Below are positions 44,612-52,579 of a DNA stretch of 64,000 bases, in pieces. The notes beneath the pieces were generated by a model, which searched no databases, had not been told where the DNA came from, and saw only the letters and a list, made by a program, of their open reading frames with translations. The position numbers and the translations under genes are program-made. The first letter of the stretch is position 1; each line of letters begins with the position of its first letter. Origin of the DNA: Lysobacterales bacterium (GTDB lineage Bacteria > Pseudomonadota > Gammaproteobacteria > Xanthomonadales > Ahniellaceae); NCBI GenBank assembly GCA_016182785.1, contig JACPFU010000012.1, forward strand, positions 110,473-174,472, read 5' to 3'.

Positions 44612-44940
44612 TGCGCCGCATCGAACGCGGCGAGCTCCTGCTCCAGTTCAGCCGGATCGTGATCCAGCACGGCGATGCCCTGATCGCCGAGATGAGCCAG
44701 GAACTGCGCCAGGCTCATCCGAGCCAACTTGGCGGCACGGGCAGAGGTCAGTTCGCCGTTCTTGAACAGGCTGACGGCCATCGCCGTGTGAACGCCTGCC
44801 TCCAGCAGATCGTCGGTAAAAGGCACGCTGACGAACAGCGGTCGACCGTGCCGGGTGACCAGCGCCAGACGGCCTTCCTCGGCCTCGCGGCTGAGTTCGC
44901 CGGAGCGTTCGCGCAGTTCGCGGATGGTGAAGGTCTGCAT
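44608..44940 (-). CDS. Antitoxin: Phd/YefM-like N-terminus joined to UPF0175-like C-terminus
   Basis: A 110-residue protein translated before the broken DUF3368 toxin gene. Residues 1-42 (FTIRELRERSGELSREAEEG, LVTRHGRPLFVSVPF) look like a Phd/YefM DNA-binding antitoxin domain. Residues 53-90 (AMAVSLFKNGELTSARAAKLA, MSLAQFLAHLGDQGI) match UPF0175, a family that usually stands alone next to DUF3368 toxins. The two types are fused here. The ATG at 44940 fits the Phd start. A 7-bp inverted repeat just upstream could be the autoregulatory operator. Confidence 0.75.
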   Translation of the reverse strand: MQTFTIRELRERSGELSREAEEGRLALVTRHGRPLFVSVPFTDDLLEAGVHTAMAVSLFKNGELTSARAAKLARMSLAQFLAHLGDQGIAVLDHDPAELEQELAAFDAAQ

Positions 44941-44958
44941 GGCGGTCACTCGATGTGT

Positions 44959-44987
44959 TCCCCGACATTGGGTCACACCATCGGGGA
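44959..44987. promoter_or_regulatory. Inverted repeat upstream of antitoxin gene
   Basis: TCCCCGA (44959-44965) and TCGGGGA (44981-44987) form a perfect 7-bp inverted repeat with a 15-base centre, starting 19 bases upstream of the antitoxin ATG. Phd-type antitoxins bind such palindromes to repress their own promoter, so this is a candidate operator. Confidence 0.45.
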
Positions 44988-45123
44988 CGTGTCAATCCAT
45001 CAGGAGATCCCTGTCGGCGGCGCCTCAGGTGATCCGATCTGCGGTTTGCGAATTCTCCGAGGTGCGAATCCGACGACGACGATCGCGGCCGGGTGGAGAT
45101 CGCGGCAGCATCTCGCTCTTCGA

Positions 45124-45176
45124 CCCGGGGCTGCACCCCGGGCTCGTGTAGTGCCGCCCCTTCGGGGCTGGGGGTT
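45124..45176 (+). repeat. 53-base palindromic end block, left copy
   Basis: Differs from the copy at 45760-45812 by one base (GTGTAGTG against GTGTTGTG). Its last bases contain the G-rich stretch directly before the transposase start codon, so it may also set translation of the gene. Confidence 0.8.
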
Positions 45177-45178
45177 GT

Positions 45179-45631
45179 GTGCCGCAATCGTTGGCGAAAC
45201 TGCATCTGCATCTGGTGTTCAGTACGAAGCATCGCGAGGCGTGGCTGCACGATGCGGTGCGCGATCCGTTGCACGCCTACCTGACCGGCGTGTTCGCGAG
45301 GATCGGGTGTCCGCTTGTCGCGGTCGGGTCGATCGAGGACCACGTCCACGTGTTGTTCGAGTTGAGTCGAACGACGCCGGTATGCGCTGCCGTCGAAGCG
45401 GTGAAGTCGGCCTCGTCCCGCTGGCTGAAGACCCAGGGCGATGAGTTCGGGTCAGTTGCCTGGCAAGCTGGTTATGGCGTGTTCGCGGTGTCGTCGTCGG
45501 ACATCGGCCGCGTCTGCGCGTACATCGCGAGCCAACGCGAACATCATCGCCGCACCGATTTCCGCGACGAATACCGTGGCCTGCTCGAACGCCATCAGAT
45601 CGCCTTCGACGCCCGCCACGTCTGGGATTGA
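45179..45631 (+). CDS. tnpA: IS200/IS605-family Y1 transposase
   Basis: A 150-residue HUH single-strand transposase. The metal-binding HUH is EDHVHVLFEL (His55, His57). The conserved WQAGYGVFAVSSSD is at residues 95-108, and the probable catalytic Tyr115 is in VCAYIASQREHH with Gln119. The C-terminus RDEYRGLLERHQ is typical. It starts with GTG at 45179, directly after the left palindromic block. The gene is intact, so the element may be active. Confidence 0.88.
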   Translation: MPQSLAKLHLHLVFSTKHREAWLHDAVRDPLHAYLTGVFARIGCPLVAVGSIEDHVHVLFELSRTTPVCAAVEAVKSASSRWLKTQGDEFGSVAWQAGYGVFAVSSSDIGRVCAYIASQREHHRRTDFRDEYRGLLERHQIAFDARHVWD

Positions 45632-45691
45632 CCACGAGCAGGGCCAACGGCCCGACACAATCAAGAGCCCGGGGTGCAGCCCCGGGTGGTG

Positions 45692-45758
45692 GTGGTGGTG
45701 GTGTGCGTTTTCGGGGATCACCCCCGTGGTGGTGGTGTGCGTTCTCGGGGATCTCCCC
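45692..45758. repeat. Two-unit tandem repeat after tnpA
   Basis: A ~34-base unit GTGGTGGTGGTGTGCGTTTT followed by CGGGGATCACCCCC (45692-45725) is repeated as GTGGTGGTGGTGTGCGTTCT plus CGGGGATCTCCCC (45726-45758). A GGT run precedes it. It lies between the inverted hairpin and the second direct palindromic block. Confidence 0.75.
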
Positions 45759-45759
45759 A

Positions 45760-45812
45760 CCCGGGGCTGCACCCCGGGCTCGTGTTGTGCCGCCCCTTCG
45801 GGGCTGGGGGTT
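45760..45812 (+). repeat. 53-base palindromic end block, right copy
   Basis: A direct repeat of 45124-45176 with one base changed, 128 bases after the transposase stop. It may be the right boundary of the element or an independent copy of the same target-type repeat. Confidence 0.8.
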
Positions 45813-45926
45813 GGCTTCGTCGCAGACTGTGCCATGGCCCGAGTCGTGGGGATGCGGGGCCGGTTCGTTTTGACAGTGCGCGCGGCGGCTCGCTAGCGTC
45901 GGTGGACCCTGTTTCCGGAGATCGCC

Positions 45927-48900
45927 ATGCGCCCACTGCGTTCGCTGATGCTGTTGCTTGCGGCGGTTCTGGCCCTGCCGCTCGCGGCCAAGCCCGCGAA
46001 GGACGACCACGCCGACAAGCCGTATGGCGAGCTTGCGTTCCGCTCGCTCGGGCCGCTGGTCGGCGGGCGCATCGCGCGCGTTGCCGGCGTACCGGGGACC
46101 ACGATCTTCTACGCGGCGACGGCACAGGGCGGGGTCTGGAAGTCGGCCAACAACGGCATCGACTGGGAACCGATCTTCGACGACGAGTTCTCGCAGTCGA
46201 TCGGTGCCATCGCCGTCGCACCAAGCGACCCGAACGTGCTTTACGTCGGCGGCGGCGAAGGCAACCCGCGCGGCAATGTCGCGACAGGCCACGGCATCTG
46301 GCGCTCGACCGATGCCGGCGCCAGCTGGGAACAGGTGCTCAAGCTCAAGGGCCAGATCGGCACGATCGCGGTGCATCCGACCAACCCCGACATCGCCTTC
46401 GCCGCCGTGCTCGGTTCGCCGTTCGGACCCGGGCCGCAGCGCGGGGTCTATCGCACGCTCGATGGCGGCAAGCAGTGGTCGCAAGTGCTGAAGGTCGATG
46501 CCGACACCGGTGCCTCGGACGTCGCGATCGACCCGCACAATCCGCGCATCGTCTACGCCGGCCTGTGGGCGATGCGGCGCACGCCGTGGTCGGCGCAGAG
46601 CGGCGGCGAAAGCGGCGGCTTGTACCGGTCCAGCGATGGCGGAGCCAGCTTCGAGAAGGTCGAGCACGAGGCGATCCCGAAGGGCGTGGTCGGCAAGGTC
46701 GGGGTGGCGTTCGCGCCCAGCCAGCCGGGGCGCATCTACGCGCTGATCGAAGCCGAAGCCGGCGGCCTGTTCCGCTCCGACGACGGCGGTGGCGAATGGA
46801 AGCGCATCAACGAGCACCACGTGCTGACCCAGCGCGCCTGGTACTACATGACCATCACCGTCGACCCGAGCAACGCCGACGTGGTCTGGTTCCCGCAGGT
46901 GGCCTTGCTGCGTTCGCGGGATGCCGGCAAGAGCGTGGTCCAGATCGACGGTCCGCACCATGGCGACCACCACGATGTCTGGATCGACCCGCGCAATCCT
47001 CAGCGCATGATCGACGGCAACGACGGCGGCATTGATGTGTCGCTCGACGGCGGCCAGACCTGGATGCATCCGCTGCTGCCGATCGCGCAGTTCTACAACA
47101 TCGACGTCGACGACCGCGTGCCCTACCACGTTGGCGGCACCATGCAGGACTGGGGCACCGTCAGCGGCCCATCGCGCAGCCTGCGCGGCCCGCATTCGGT
47201 CGGCGAATGGCTGTATGCCGGCGGCGGCGAGGCGGCGGATTTCGTCTACGACCCGTTCCGTCCCGGCCACGTCTACGCCGGCGAATACATGGGCTACCTG
47301 TCGCACTACGTCGAAGGCAGCGGCCAGTACCGCAACATCTCGGTGCAGCTCTACAACGGCTCGGGCATTCCGCCGAAGGAGCATCCGCTTCGCTTCCAGT
47401 GGACCGCGCCCGCGCATGCCTCGCCGCATCGCGACGGTGGTCTGTACCACGGCGGCAACGTGCTGTTCCGCACCCGCGACCAGGGCCAGACCTGGAGCGC
47501 GATCAGTCCCGACCTGACACGCAACGACAAGACCAAGCAGCAGTGGTCGGGCGGCCCGATCACCGGCGACAACACCGGCGTCGAGGTCTACGGCACCCTC
47601 TTCTCGATTGCCGAATCGCCGCTGCAACGCGGGCTGATCTGGGTCGGCAGCGACGACGGCCTGGTGCACGTCTCGCGCGACGACGGCGCGAACTGGTCCA
47701 ACGTCACGCCGAAGGCGCTGCCCGAGTGGGCGACCATCGAGGGCATCGAAGTGTCGCGCAGCGAAGCCGGCACGATGTGGTTCGTCGCGCATCGCTACCG
47801 GCTCGACGATCACAAGCCCTACCTGTTCCTCACCCGCGACTTCGGCAAGAGCTGGCAGCAGCTCGGCAAGGGCCTGCCCGACGACCTGCCGCTGTACTCG
47901 GTGCGCGTCGATGCCGCGGACGCGCGCTTCGTATTTCTCGGAACGGAACGCGGCGTCTGGTACTCGCGCGATGGCGGCGCGAGCTTCGGCGAGCTGAAAC
48001 TCAACCTGCCGCCGGTGACGGTGACCGACATGGAGATCAAGCATGGCGATCTGGTGATCGGCACGCGCGGCCGCGGACTATGGGCGCTGGAGCAAATCTC
48101 GACCCTGCGCGCGTTCGACGACCACGTGCGCAAGCTGCCGTTGCACCTGTTCGCGACGCGCGCCACGCACCGTTTCCGCGAAGACGGCACCTGGTCGGAG
48201 ATGGCCGATGGCACCGTCGATGAAGACGAGGAAGGCGCGCTGCTGCACTACTGGCTCAAGGACAAACCGAAGCAGCCGCTGACGCTGACGATCAAGGATG
48301 CGAGCGGTCGCGTGGTGCGCACGCTGAGCAGCGAGAAGAAGCCGGGCAAGTACCCCGAGGATGATCCGGACGAACCCTCCGGCCCGCCCGAGGCCGACCT
48401 CGACACCGAGCCCGGCATCCACCTGGCCGTGTGGGACCTGCGCGAGGAAGGCGCGCGCCGCATCGCCTTCAAGGCCGACATGGGCGACCCGGAGACCGGC
48501 CCGCTGGCGCTGCCCGGCAGCTATACGCTGGAACTCGCGGCCGATGGCAAGAGCGCGACCACGACACTCGAACTCCTCGCCGACCCGCGCTCGCCGGCGA
48601 GCGCGGAGGACCTGCGCGCGAACCACGAGCTGGCGATCCGCACTCGCGACGCGCTAACGCGGCTGTCGCTCTCGATCGACCGCGTGCGCGCAGTGCGCGA
48701 GCAGCTCGACGTGTTCGCCAAGCACGCTGGCCAGATCGCCAACGGCACCGCGCTGCTGGCCGCGATCAAGACCGCGCGTGACCGCGTCGATGCGATCGAA
48801 GGCACCCTGCACAACCCCGAGGCGCTGGTGAACTACGACATCCTCAGCGGCCGCGGCGGCGGCGCCAAGCTGCTCTCGCAACTCGCCCCGCTCTATTCCT

Positions 48901-49073
48901 GGATCGGCGACTCCGACCACGCGCCGACGCAATCCATGCGCGACCGCGCCGAGGTCCTGCTCGCCGAACTCACGCAACGCGAAGCCGCGATCGCTGCGCT
49001 GCGCGACCTTGAGCTCGCGCGCGTCGAAGCGGAAGCCAACCAACTCGGCCTCGCGCGAATCGTGATTCCGTAA
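45927..49073 (+). CDS. Secreted BNR/Vps10-like beta-propeller protein
   Basis: A 1048-residue exported protein with a signal peptide (LRSLMLLLAAVLALPLAA) and a GGAG ribosome-binding site. The first ~700 residues hold repeated BNR/Asp-box turns such as GVWKSANNGIDWEP, GIWRSTDAGASWEQV, GVYRTLDGGKQWSQV, GLYRSSDGGASFEKV and VLFRTRDQGQTWSAI, giving a large sortilin/Vps10-type propeller. The C-terminal ~300 residues contain an all-beta part (LDTEPGIHLAVWDLREEGAR) and a helical end. Proteins of this shape are often labelled glycosyl hydrolases, but no catalytic residues are evident, so a binding or scaffold role is as likely. Confidence 0.85.
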   Translation: MRPLRSLMLLLAAVLALPLAAKPAKDDHADKPYGELAFRSLGPLVGGRIARVAGVPGTTIFYAATAQGGVWKSANNGIDWEPIFDDEFSQSIGAIAVAPSDPNVLYVGGGEGNPRGNVATGHGIWRSTDAGASWEQVLKLKGQIGTIAVHPTNPDIAFAAVLGSPFGPGPQRGVYRTLDGGKQWSQVLKVDADTGASDVAIDPHNPRIVYAGLWAMRRTPWSAQSGGESGGLYRSSDGGASFEKVEHEAIPKGVVGKVGVAFAPSQPGRIYALIEAEAGGLFRSDDGGGEWKRINEHHVLTQRAWYYMTITVDPSNADVVWFPQVALLRSRDAGKSVVQIDGPHHGDHHDVWIDPRNPQRMIDGNDGGIDVSLDGGQTWMHPLLPIAQFYNIDVDDRVPYHVGGTMQDWGTVSGPSRSLRGPHSVGEWLYAGGGEAADFVYDPFRPGHVYAGEYMGYLSHYVEGSGQYRNISVQLYNGSGIPPKEHPLRFQWTAPAHASPHRDGGLYHGGNVLFRTRDQGQTWSAISPDLTRNDKTKQQWSGGPITGDNTGVEVYGTLFSIAESPLQRGLIWVGSDDGLVHVSRDDGANWSNVTPKALPEWATIEGIEVSRSEAGTMWFVAHRYRLDDHKPYLFLTRDFGKSWQQLGKGLPDDLPLYSVRVDAADARFVFLGTERGVWYSRDGGASFGELKLNLPPVTVTDMEIKHGDLVIGTRGRGLWALEQISTLRAFDDHVRKLPLHLFATRATHRFREDGTWSEMADGTVDEDEEGALLHYWLKDKPKQPLTLTIKDASGRVVRTLSSEKKPGKYPEDDPDEPSGPPEADLDTEPGIHLAVWDLREEGARRIAFKADMGDPETGPLALPGSYTLELAADGKSATTTLELLADPRSPASAEDLRANHELAIRTRDALTRLSLSIDRVRAVREQLDVFAKHAGQIANGTALLAAIKTARDRVDAIEGTLHNPEALVNYDILSGRGGGAKLLSQLAPLYSWIGDSDHAPTQSMRDRAEVLLAELTQREAAIAALRDLELARVEAEANQLGLARIVIP

Positions 49074-49079
49074 CCGCAT

Positions 49080-49425
49080 CGGTGCGCACCGCACCGATCG
49101 TGCGTGAGTTGTTGGTGGTGCGTAGGGTGTGCCGAGCAACGCGAGGCGCACCGCCCGACCGCGACGACGCCGCATCGGTGCGCACCGTAACGTCATCCCA
49201 ACGGTGCGCACCGCTTCGCGGTGCACACCCTACGCGGTGCCCACCCTACGCGGTGCACACCCTACGGTCCACGCGATGCAATGATCGTGCGTGGTGTGCG
49301 TGGTGTGCGTAGGGTGTGCCGAGCAACGCGAGGCGCACCGCCCGACCGCGACGCCGCTGCACCGGTGCGCACCGCCCGACCGCGACGCCGCTGCACGGGT
49401 GCGCAGCGCCCGATCCCGATGCCGC
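49080..49425. repeat. GTAGGGTGTGC repeat cluster B
   Basis: The 356-base gap between convergent genes is occupied by repeats. Form I (GTAGGGTGTGCCGAGCAACG then CGAGGCGCACC) lies at about 49122-49153 and 49308-49339; form II lies at about 49200-49232. The word GCGGTGCACACCCTAC is tandemly repeated three times at about 49217-49266. A ~34-base word beginning GCACCGCCCGACCGCGACGC is repeated two to three times at about 49336-49420. No gene is supported. Confidence 0.8.
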
Positions 49426-49430
49426 TGCGG

Positions 49431-52025
49431 CTACCAGCGCAGTGCGTAGAGCTGCTGGTCGGCGCTGGTGACGGCGAGCCAGTCGCCGTGGGCTGCGGGG
49501 TTGAATACCGGGCCGCGGGTGCGCAGTCGCCACTGCGGTTGACCGCTGGCGGCGTCGAGTGCGTACAGGTGGAAGTCGCGACTGCCGGCGATCACCTGGC
49601 CTTGCCGGAGCAACACGCTGCCTTCTGCCGCGGCGCCGGTGCGATAGCGCCACTGTTCGCGGCCGCTGGCCTGGTCAAGCGCATAGAGGTGGCCGTCGCC
49701 GCTGGCGAAGTAGACGCGCGCATCGTCGGCCGCGGCGGCGAACCAGACCTTGCCCAGGGTCTCGAAGCGCCAGAGCAGCCGACCATCATCAAGCCCGAGC
49801 GCCAGGAAGTCGCCGTTGCCGACACCGATGAATACGCGCCCGCCGGCGACCACCGGATAGGCCACCACCCAGTCGCGCGCGCGGTGTTGCCAGAGCAGCC
49901 TTCCGCTGGCGACGTCGAGCGCGCGCACGACGCGGTCGGCGGCGCCGAACACGACCCGATCACCGACCACCGCCACGCGTCCGCGCACCGGTCGTTCGCA
50001 ACGCACGCGCCACAGCTGCGCGCCGCTCGCGGCATCGAGCGCGTACAGGTGGCGGTCGTCGCTGCCGACGAACACGCGGCCATCGGCGACCACCGGTGGC
50101 GACATCACCGGGCCGCCGGTCTGCACCGTCCAGCGGCTGGTGCCTCGGGCTCGATCGAAGGCGCGCACGCTGCCGTCGCGCCGCCCCAGGTAGACGCGCT
50201 CGGCGTCGTAGGCCGGCTCGGTCGCGCGCGATGGCGGCAGCGGCTTGAACCAGCGCGTCGTGCCATCCGCCGCGAACGCCTGCGCGGCACGTTCATCGGC
50301 CAGGAACACGCTGCCATCCGCACCCATCGCGAGGCCGCGCACTTCGCCGACCACCGCTTTCTGCCACTGCAACTTCGGCACCGACGCCGCGTCCGCGAGT
50401 CGTTCGATCTCGCCGCGCACCACCGCCGCCGCAACCGCCGGCTGCAACTGGCCGTCGCTGGACAGACGCCAGTCGCCGCGCCGCTCGGCCAGCATCGGGG
50501 ACAGGGCGAACAAGCGCCCCGACGCCGTCGCGACCAGCAGCCGCTGACCGTCCACCAGCAGCGATTGCGGCTGCTCGGGCCAATCGATGCGGGTGACCAG
50601 GCTGCCGTCCTCGGCATCGACCAGGCCGAGCGCGCCGCCGCGCAGCACCACCGCGATGCGGCCGTTCCAGGCGACCGGATCGAGCGCGCCGGCGATCTCG
50701 AGCTGGCGCTGCCAGGCGATCGTGCCGTCGCGCCGGTCGAAGGCGACCAGATCGCCGCGGCGACCGAGCACCACCACCCGCCCGCCGACGCGCAGCGGCG
50801 TGGTCGCCGCGGCGACCAGCTCGCTCTGCCAGCGCAGGCTGCCATCGACGATGGCAAGCGCCGCGACGAAACCGGCGTCGCTCGCCAGCAGCAGTTGCTC
50901 GTCGTCGATCACCAGCTCCCGCAGCAGGCCGGGAAAGGCCTGCGTCCACACCTGCCGGCCATCGGCGAGCGCCAGCGCGTGCACGCGCCCGCCGGTGGTG
51001 CGGAACAGCGCCAGCGACGCCGCCGTGACCGCGCGACCGTGCGGCATGTCGCCGAGCACGGTGCGCCAGCGCGGGGTCGCGGTGGCAAGTTCGAGCGCAT
51101 GCACGCCGCCCGCGGAATCTCCGACCAGCACCTGGTCGCCGACCGCGAGCGGCGTCGTCACCAGCCCGCGGGCGAGTTCGCGTCGCCAGTGCTCGCGACC
51201 GTCGCGGCGGTCGAGCGCGTACAGCCGGCCATCGGCCGCGGCCACGAGCAGCGTCGCGCCGGCGAATGCCGGCCCCTGCAGCCGCACTGCCGCGGGCAGG
51301 CGCCACCGCTCGCCGCCGCCGACGCCGTCGAACGCAAACAGGGTGCCGTCGCGGCCCCCGACATACAGCGCGCCGTCCGCGTCGCGCGCGAACACGTCGA
51401 GTTCGCCGCTGCCGCGAAACGGCAGCGGGGCCACGTCCTGACCCCCGGCCGGCGCCGCCTGCCACAGCCGCACCGTCGCGGCGACCAGCAACAGCGCGAC
51501 GAGCAGGCCGAGCGGCCACAGCCGGCCGATGCGCGCGCGCTGCGCGGCGACGCGCGCCTCGCTCGCGGCGGGCGCTGCGACCACGACGGGTGCGGCACTG
51601 GCGGTCGGCATCGGCTCCGGCAATGCCGGCGCTTCGACCGCAGCGGCCTCGCTGATCGACGTCAGCGCGGGCTCCGGATCGACCGGCCGCGACAGCTCCG
51701 GCGTGTCCGCGGGCGCCGGCACGACCCGCGCCACCAGGCGATAGCCGCGACGCGGCACGGTTTCGATGTAGGCCGGGCGGCGAGCGTCGTCGCCGAGCGT
51801 CTTGCGCAGCATCCACACCGCGTTGGCGACCGACTCCTCCCCCAGGTGCGGGTCGTTCCAGACGCGCTTGAGCAGCTCCGCCTTGCCGAACACCTCGCCC
51901 TGGCGCTCGGCCAGCACCATCAGCACGTCGATGAATTTCGCCGGCAGCTTCTCGCTGCGCCCGTCGATGCACAGTTCATTGCGCCGCGGTCGCACCACGA
52001 CGTCATTGAGCAGGAAGTCGTTCAT
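49431..52025 (-). CDS. ToxR/CadC-like membrane regulator with PQQ-type propeller
   Basis: An 864-residue one-component regulator. Residues 1-100 are an OmpR-type winged helix (LNDVVVRPRRNELCIDG, GEVFGKAELLKRVWND, SVANAVWMLRKTLGDD, YIETVPRRGYRLVA). An Ala/Pro linker leads to one membrane helix at ~168-188 (LWPLGLLVALLLVAATVRLW), and the remainder is a periplasmic propeller with many PQQ_2-type blades (for example LYALDRRDGREHWRRE, VRALDVASGRLLWQ, LYALDQASGREQWRYR). It is divergent from the double-glycine peptide/exporter genes across a 334-base gap and is the obvious candidate controller. The ATG at 52025 fits the winged-helix start. Confidence 0.88.
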   Translation of the reverse strand: MNDFLLNDVVVRPRRNELCIDGRSEKLPAKFIDVLMVLAERQGEVFGKAELLKRVWNDPHLGEESVANAVWMLRKTLGDDARRPAYIETVPRRGYRLVARVVPAPADTPELSRPVDPEPALTSISEAAAVEAPALPEPMPTASAAPVVVAAPAASEARVAAQRARIGRLWPLGLLVALLLVAATVRLWQAAPAGGQDVAPLPFRGSGELDVFARDADGALYVGGRDGTLFAFDGVGGGERWRLPAAVRLQGPAFAGATLLVAAADGRLYALDRRDGREHWRRELARGLVTTPLAVGDQVLVGDSAGGVHALELATATPRWRTVLGDMPHGRAVTAASLALFRTTGGRVHALALADGRQVWTQAFPGLLRELVIDDEQLLLASDAGFVAALAIVDGSLRWQSELVAAATTPLRVGGRVVVLGRRGDLVAFDRRDGTIAWQRQLEIAGALDPVAWNGRIAVVLRGGALGLVDAEDGSLVTRIDWPEQPQSLLVDGQRLLVATASGRLFALSPMLAERRGDWRLSSDGQLQPAVAAAVVRGEIERLADAASVPKLQWQKAVVGEVRGLAMGADGSVFLADERAAQAFAADGTTRWFKPLPPSRATEPAYDAERVYLGRRDGSVRAFDRARGTSRWTVQTGGPVMSPPVVADGRVFVGSDDRHLYALDAASGAQLWRVRCERPVRGRVAVVGDRVVFGAADRVVRALDVASGRLLWQHRARDWVVAYPVVAGGRVFIGVGNGDFLALGLDDGRLLWRFETLGKVWFAAAADDARVYFASGDGHLYALDQASGREQWRYRTGAAAEGSVLLRQGQVIAGSRDFHLYALDAASGQPQWRLRTRGPVFNPAAHGDWLAVTSADQQLYALRW

Positions 52026-52156
52026 CGGTTGCGCTGGGTGGTGCCGGCGGCGGGGGCCGTTACGCTTTGCAGCGTCCGTCCCGGGGGGCGCGAAGCTAGC
52101 ACAGGCCGCGGCCGGCGCCCATAACGCAGCAGGTTGCCGGGCGCGAGTGCCAAGTC

Positions 52157-52180
52157 CATCAAATCCTGAAAACTTTGATG
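52157..52180. promoter_or_regulatory. AT-rich inverted repeat between regulator and peptide gene
   Basis: CATCAAA (52157-52163) and TTTGATG (52174-52180), a perfect 7-bp inverted repeat with a 10-base A/T-richer centre, stand out in a very GC-rich 334-base divergent intergenic region (52026-52359). This is a plausible operator for the adjacent winged-helix regulator. The rest of the gap holds GC-rich direct repeats (GTCGCGGTCGG) and a CCCCGG/CCGGGG hairpin near 52250-52275; no clear -35/-10 pair was found. Confidence 0.5.
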
Positions 52181-52359
52181 TCGCCATGACGCCGATTCGA
52201 TGGTTTCCGCGGGCGCCGGCGCCTAGCGTCCGGCCCGGTCGACCGCACCGTCCCCGGCCCCTGCCGGGGCGGTCGCGGTCGGCAACCCCGTCGCGGTCGG
52301 CCGCAGCCCCCTGGCATGCGGCCGGCCGCGACCCATCACAACAAACTGAGGAAAACCGA

Positions 52360-52530
52360 ATGAACGTTGCAATCCGTGAGCTCAATGCGGCCGAAACGGC
52401 CAGCGTCGCTGGTGGCTATGACGGCGACTGGTTCTGCGGCACCGTCCCGCACCACTTCCCGTTCCCGCCGCGTCCCTGGTTCAACGAGCTGAACCTGCCG
52501 GTGATCATCAACACGCCGTTCGGCGGTTGA
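52360..52530 (+). CDS. Double-glycine leader peptide (bacteriocin/microcin-like precursor)
   Basis: A 56-residue peptide preceded by TGAGGA, a good ribosome-binding site eight bases before the ATG. The leader MNVAIRELNAAETASVAGG has the classic double-glycine pattern: Leu at -12, Glu at -8, Val at -4 and Gly-Gly at -2/-1, the signal recognised by C39 peptidase exporters. Cleavage would release a 37-residue core starting YDGDWFCGTV. The core is aromatic- and proline-rich (seven Pro, two Trp, five Phe), has one Cys and two His, and ends in PFGG. It has no lanthionine- or cyclodehydratase-type enzyme nearby. Antibacterial activity, a signalling role or an adhesion-related function are all possible; no immunity gene was identified. 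Confidence 0.8.
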   Translation: MNVAIRELNAAETASVAGGYDGDWFCGTVPHHFPFPPRPWFNELNLPVIINTPFGG

Positions 52531-52536
52531 TGGTTT

Positions 52537-52564
52537 GCGCCACCGCCGTCCGCGGCGGTGGCGC
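52537..52564 (+). terminator. Stem-loop between peptide gene and hlyD-like gene (possible attenuator)
   Basis: GCGCCACCGCCG, loop TCCG, CGGCGGTGGCGC is a perfect 12-bp stem beginning six bases after the peptide stop and followed by TTCTTC. Such a structure can stop most transcripts or protect the short upstream message, raising peptide over exporter expression, as is common in peptide-export operons. Confidence 0.6.
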
Positions 52565-52579
52565 TTCTTCGGCGACCGC

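Larger units (their letters stand above)
45124..45812 (+). mobile_element. IS200-like single-gene element with palindromic ends
   Basis: A Y1 transposase gene (45179-45631) lies between two direct copies of a 53-base block (45124-45176 and 45760-45812) that contains two small palindromes, CCCGGGGCTGCACCCCGGG and GCCCCTTCGGGGC. A third, inverted copy of the first palindrome lies at 45666-45686, immediately after the gene. IS200/IS605 and REP-associated tyrosine transposases act on such hairpins rather than on inverted terminal repeats. Exact boundaries are inferred. Confidence 0.65.

Noticed and set aside
45441..45896. Alternative frame overlapping the transposase and downstream tandem repeat
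   Set aside because: It runs through the GGT repeat and palindromes; the Y1 transposase frame has conserved HUH and Tyr motifs.
49336..49425. Short repeated words resembling a CRISPR array
   Set aside because: Units are adjacent or nearly so, without unique spacers of constant length, and no cas genes are nearby; they belong to the GTAGGGTGTGC repeat cluster.
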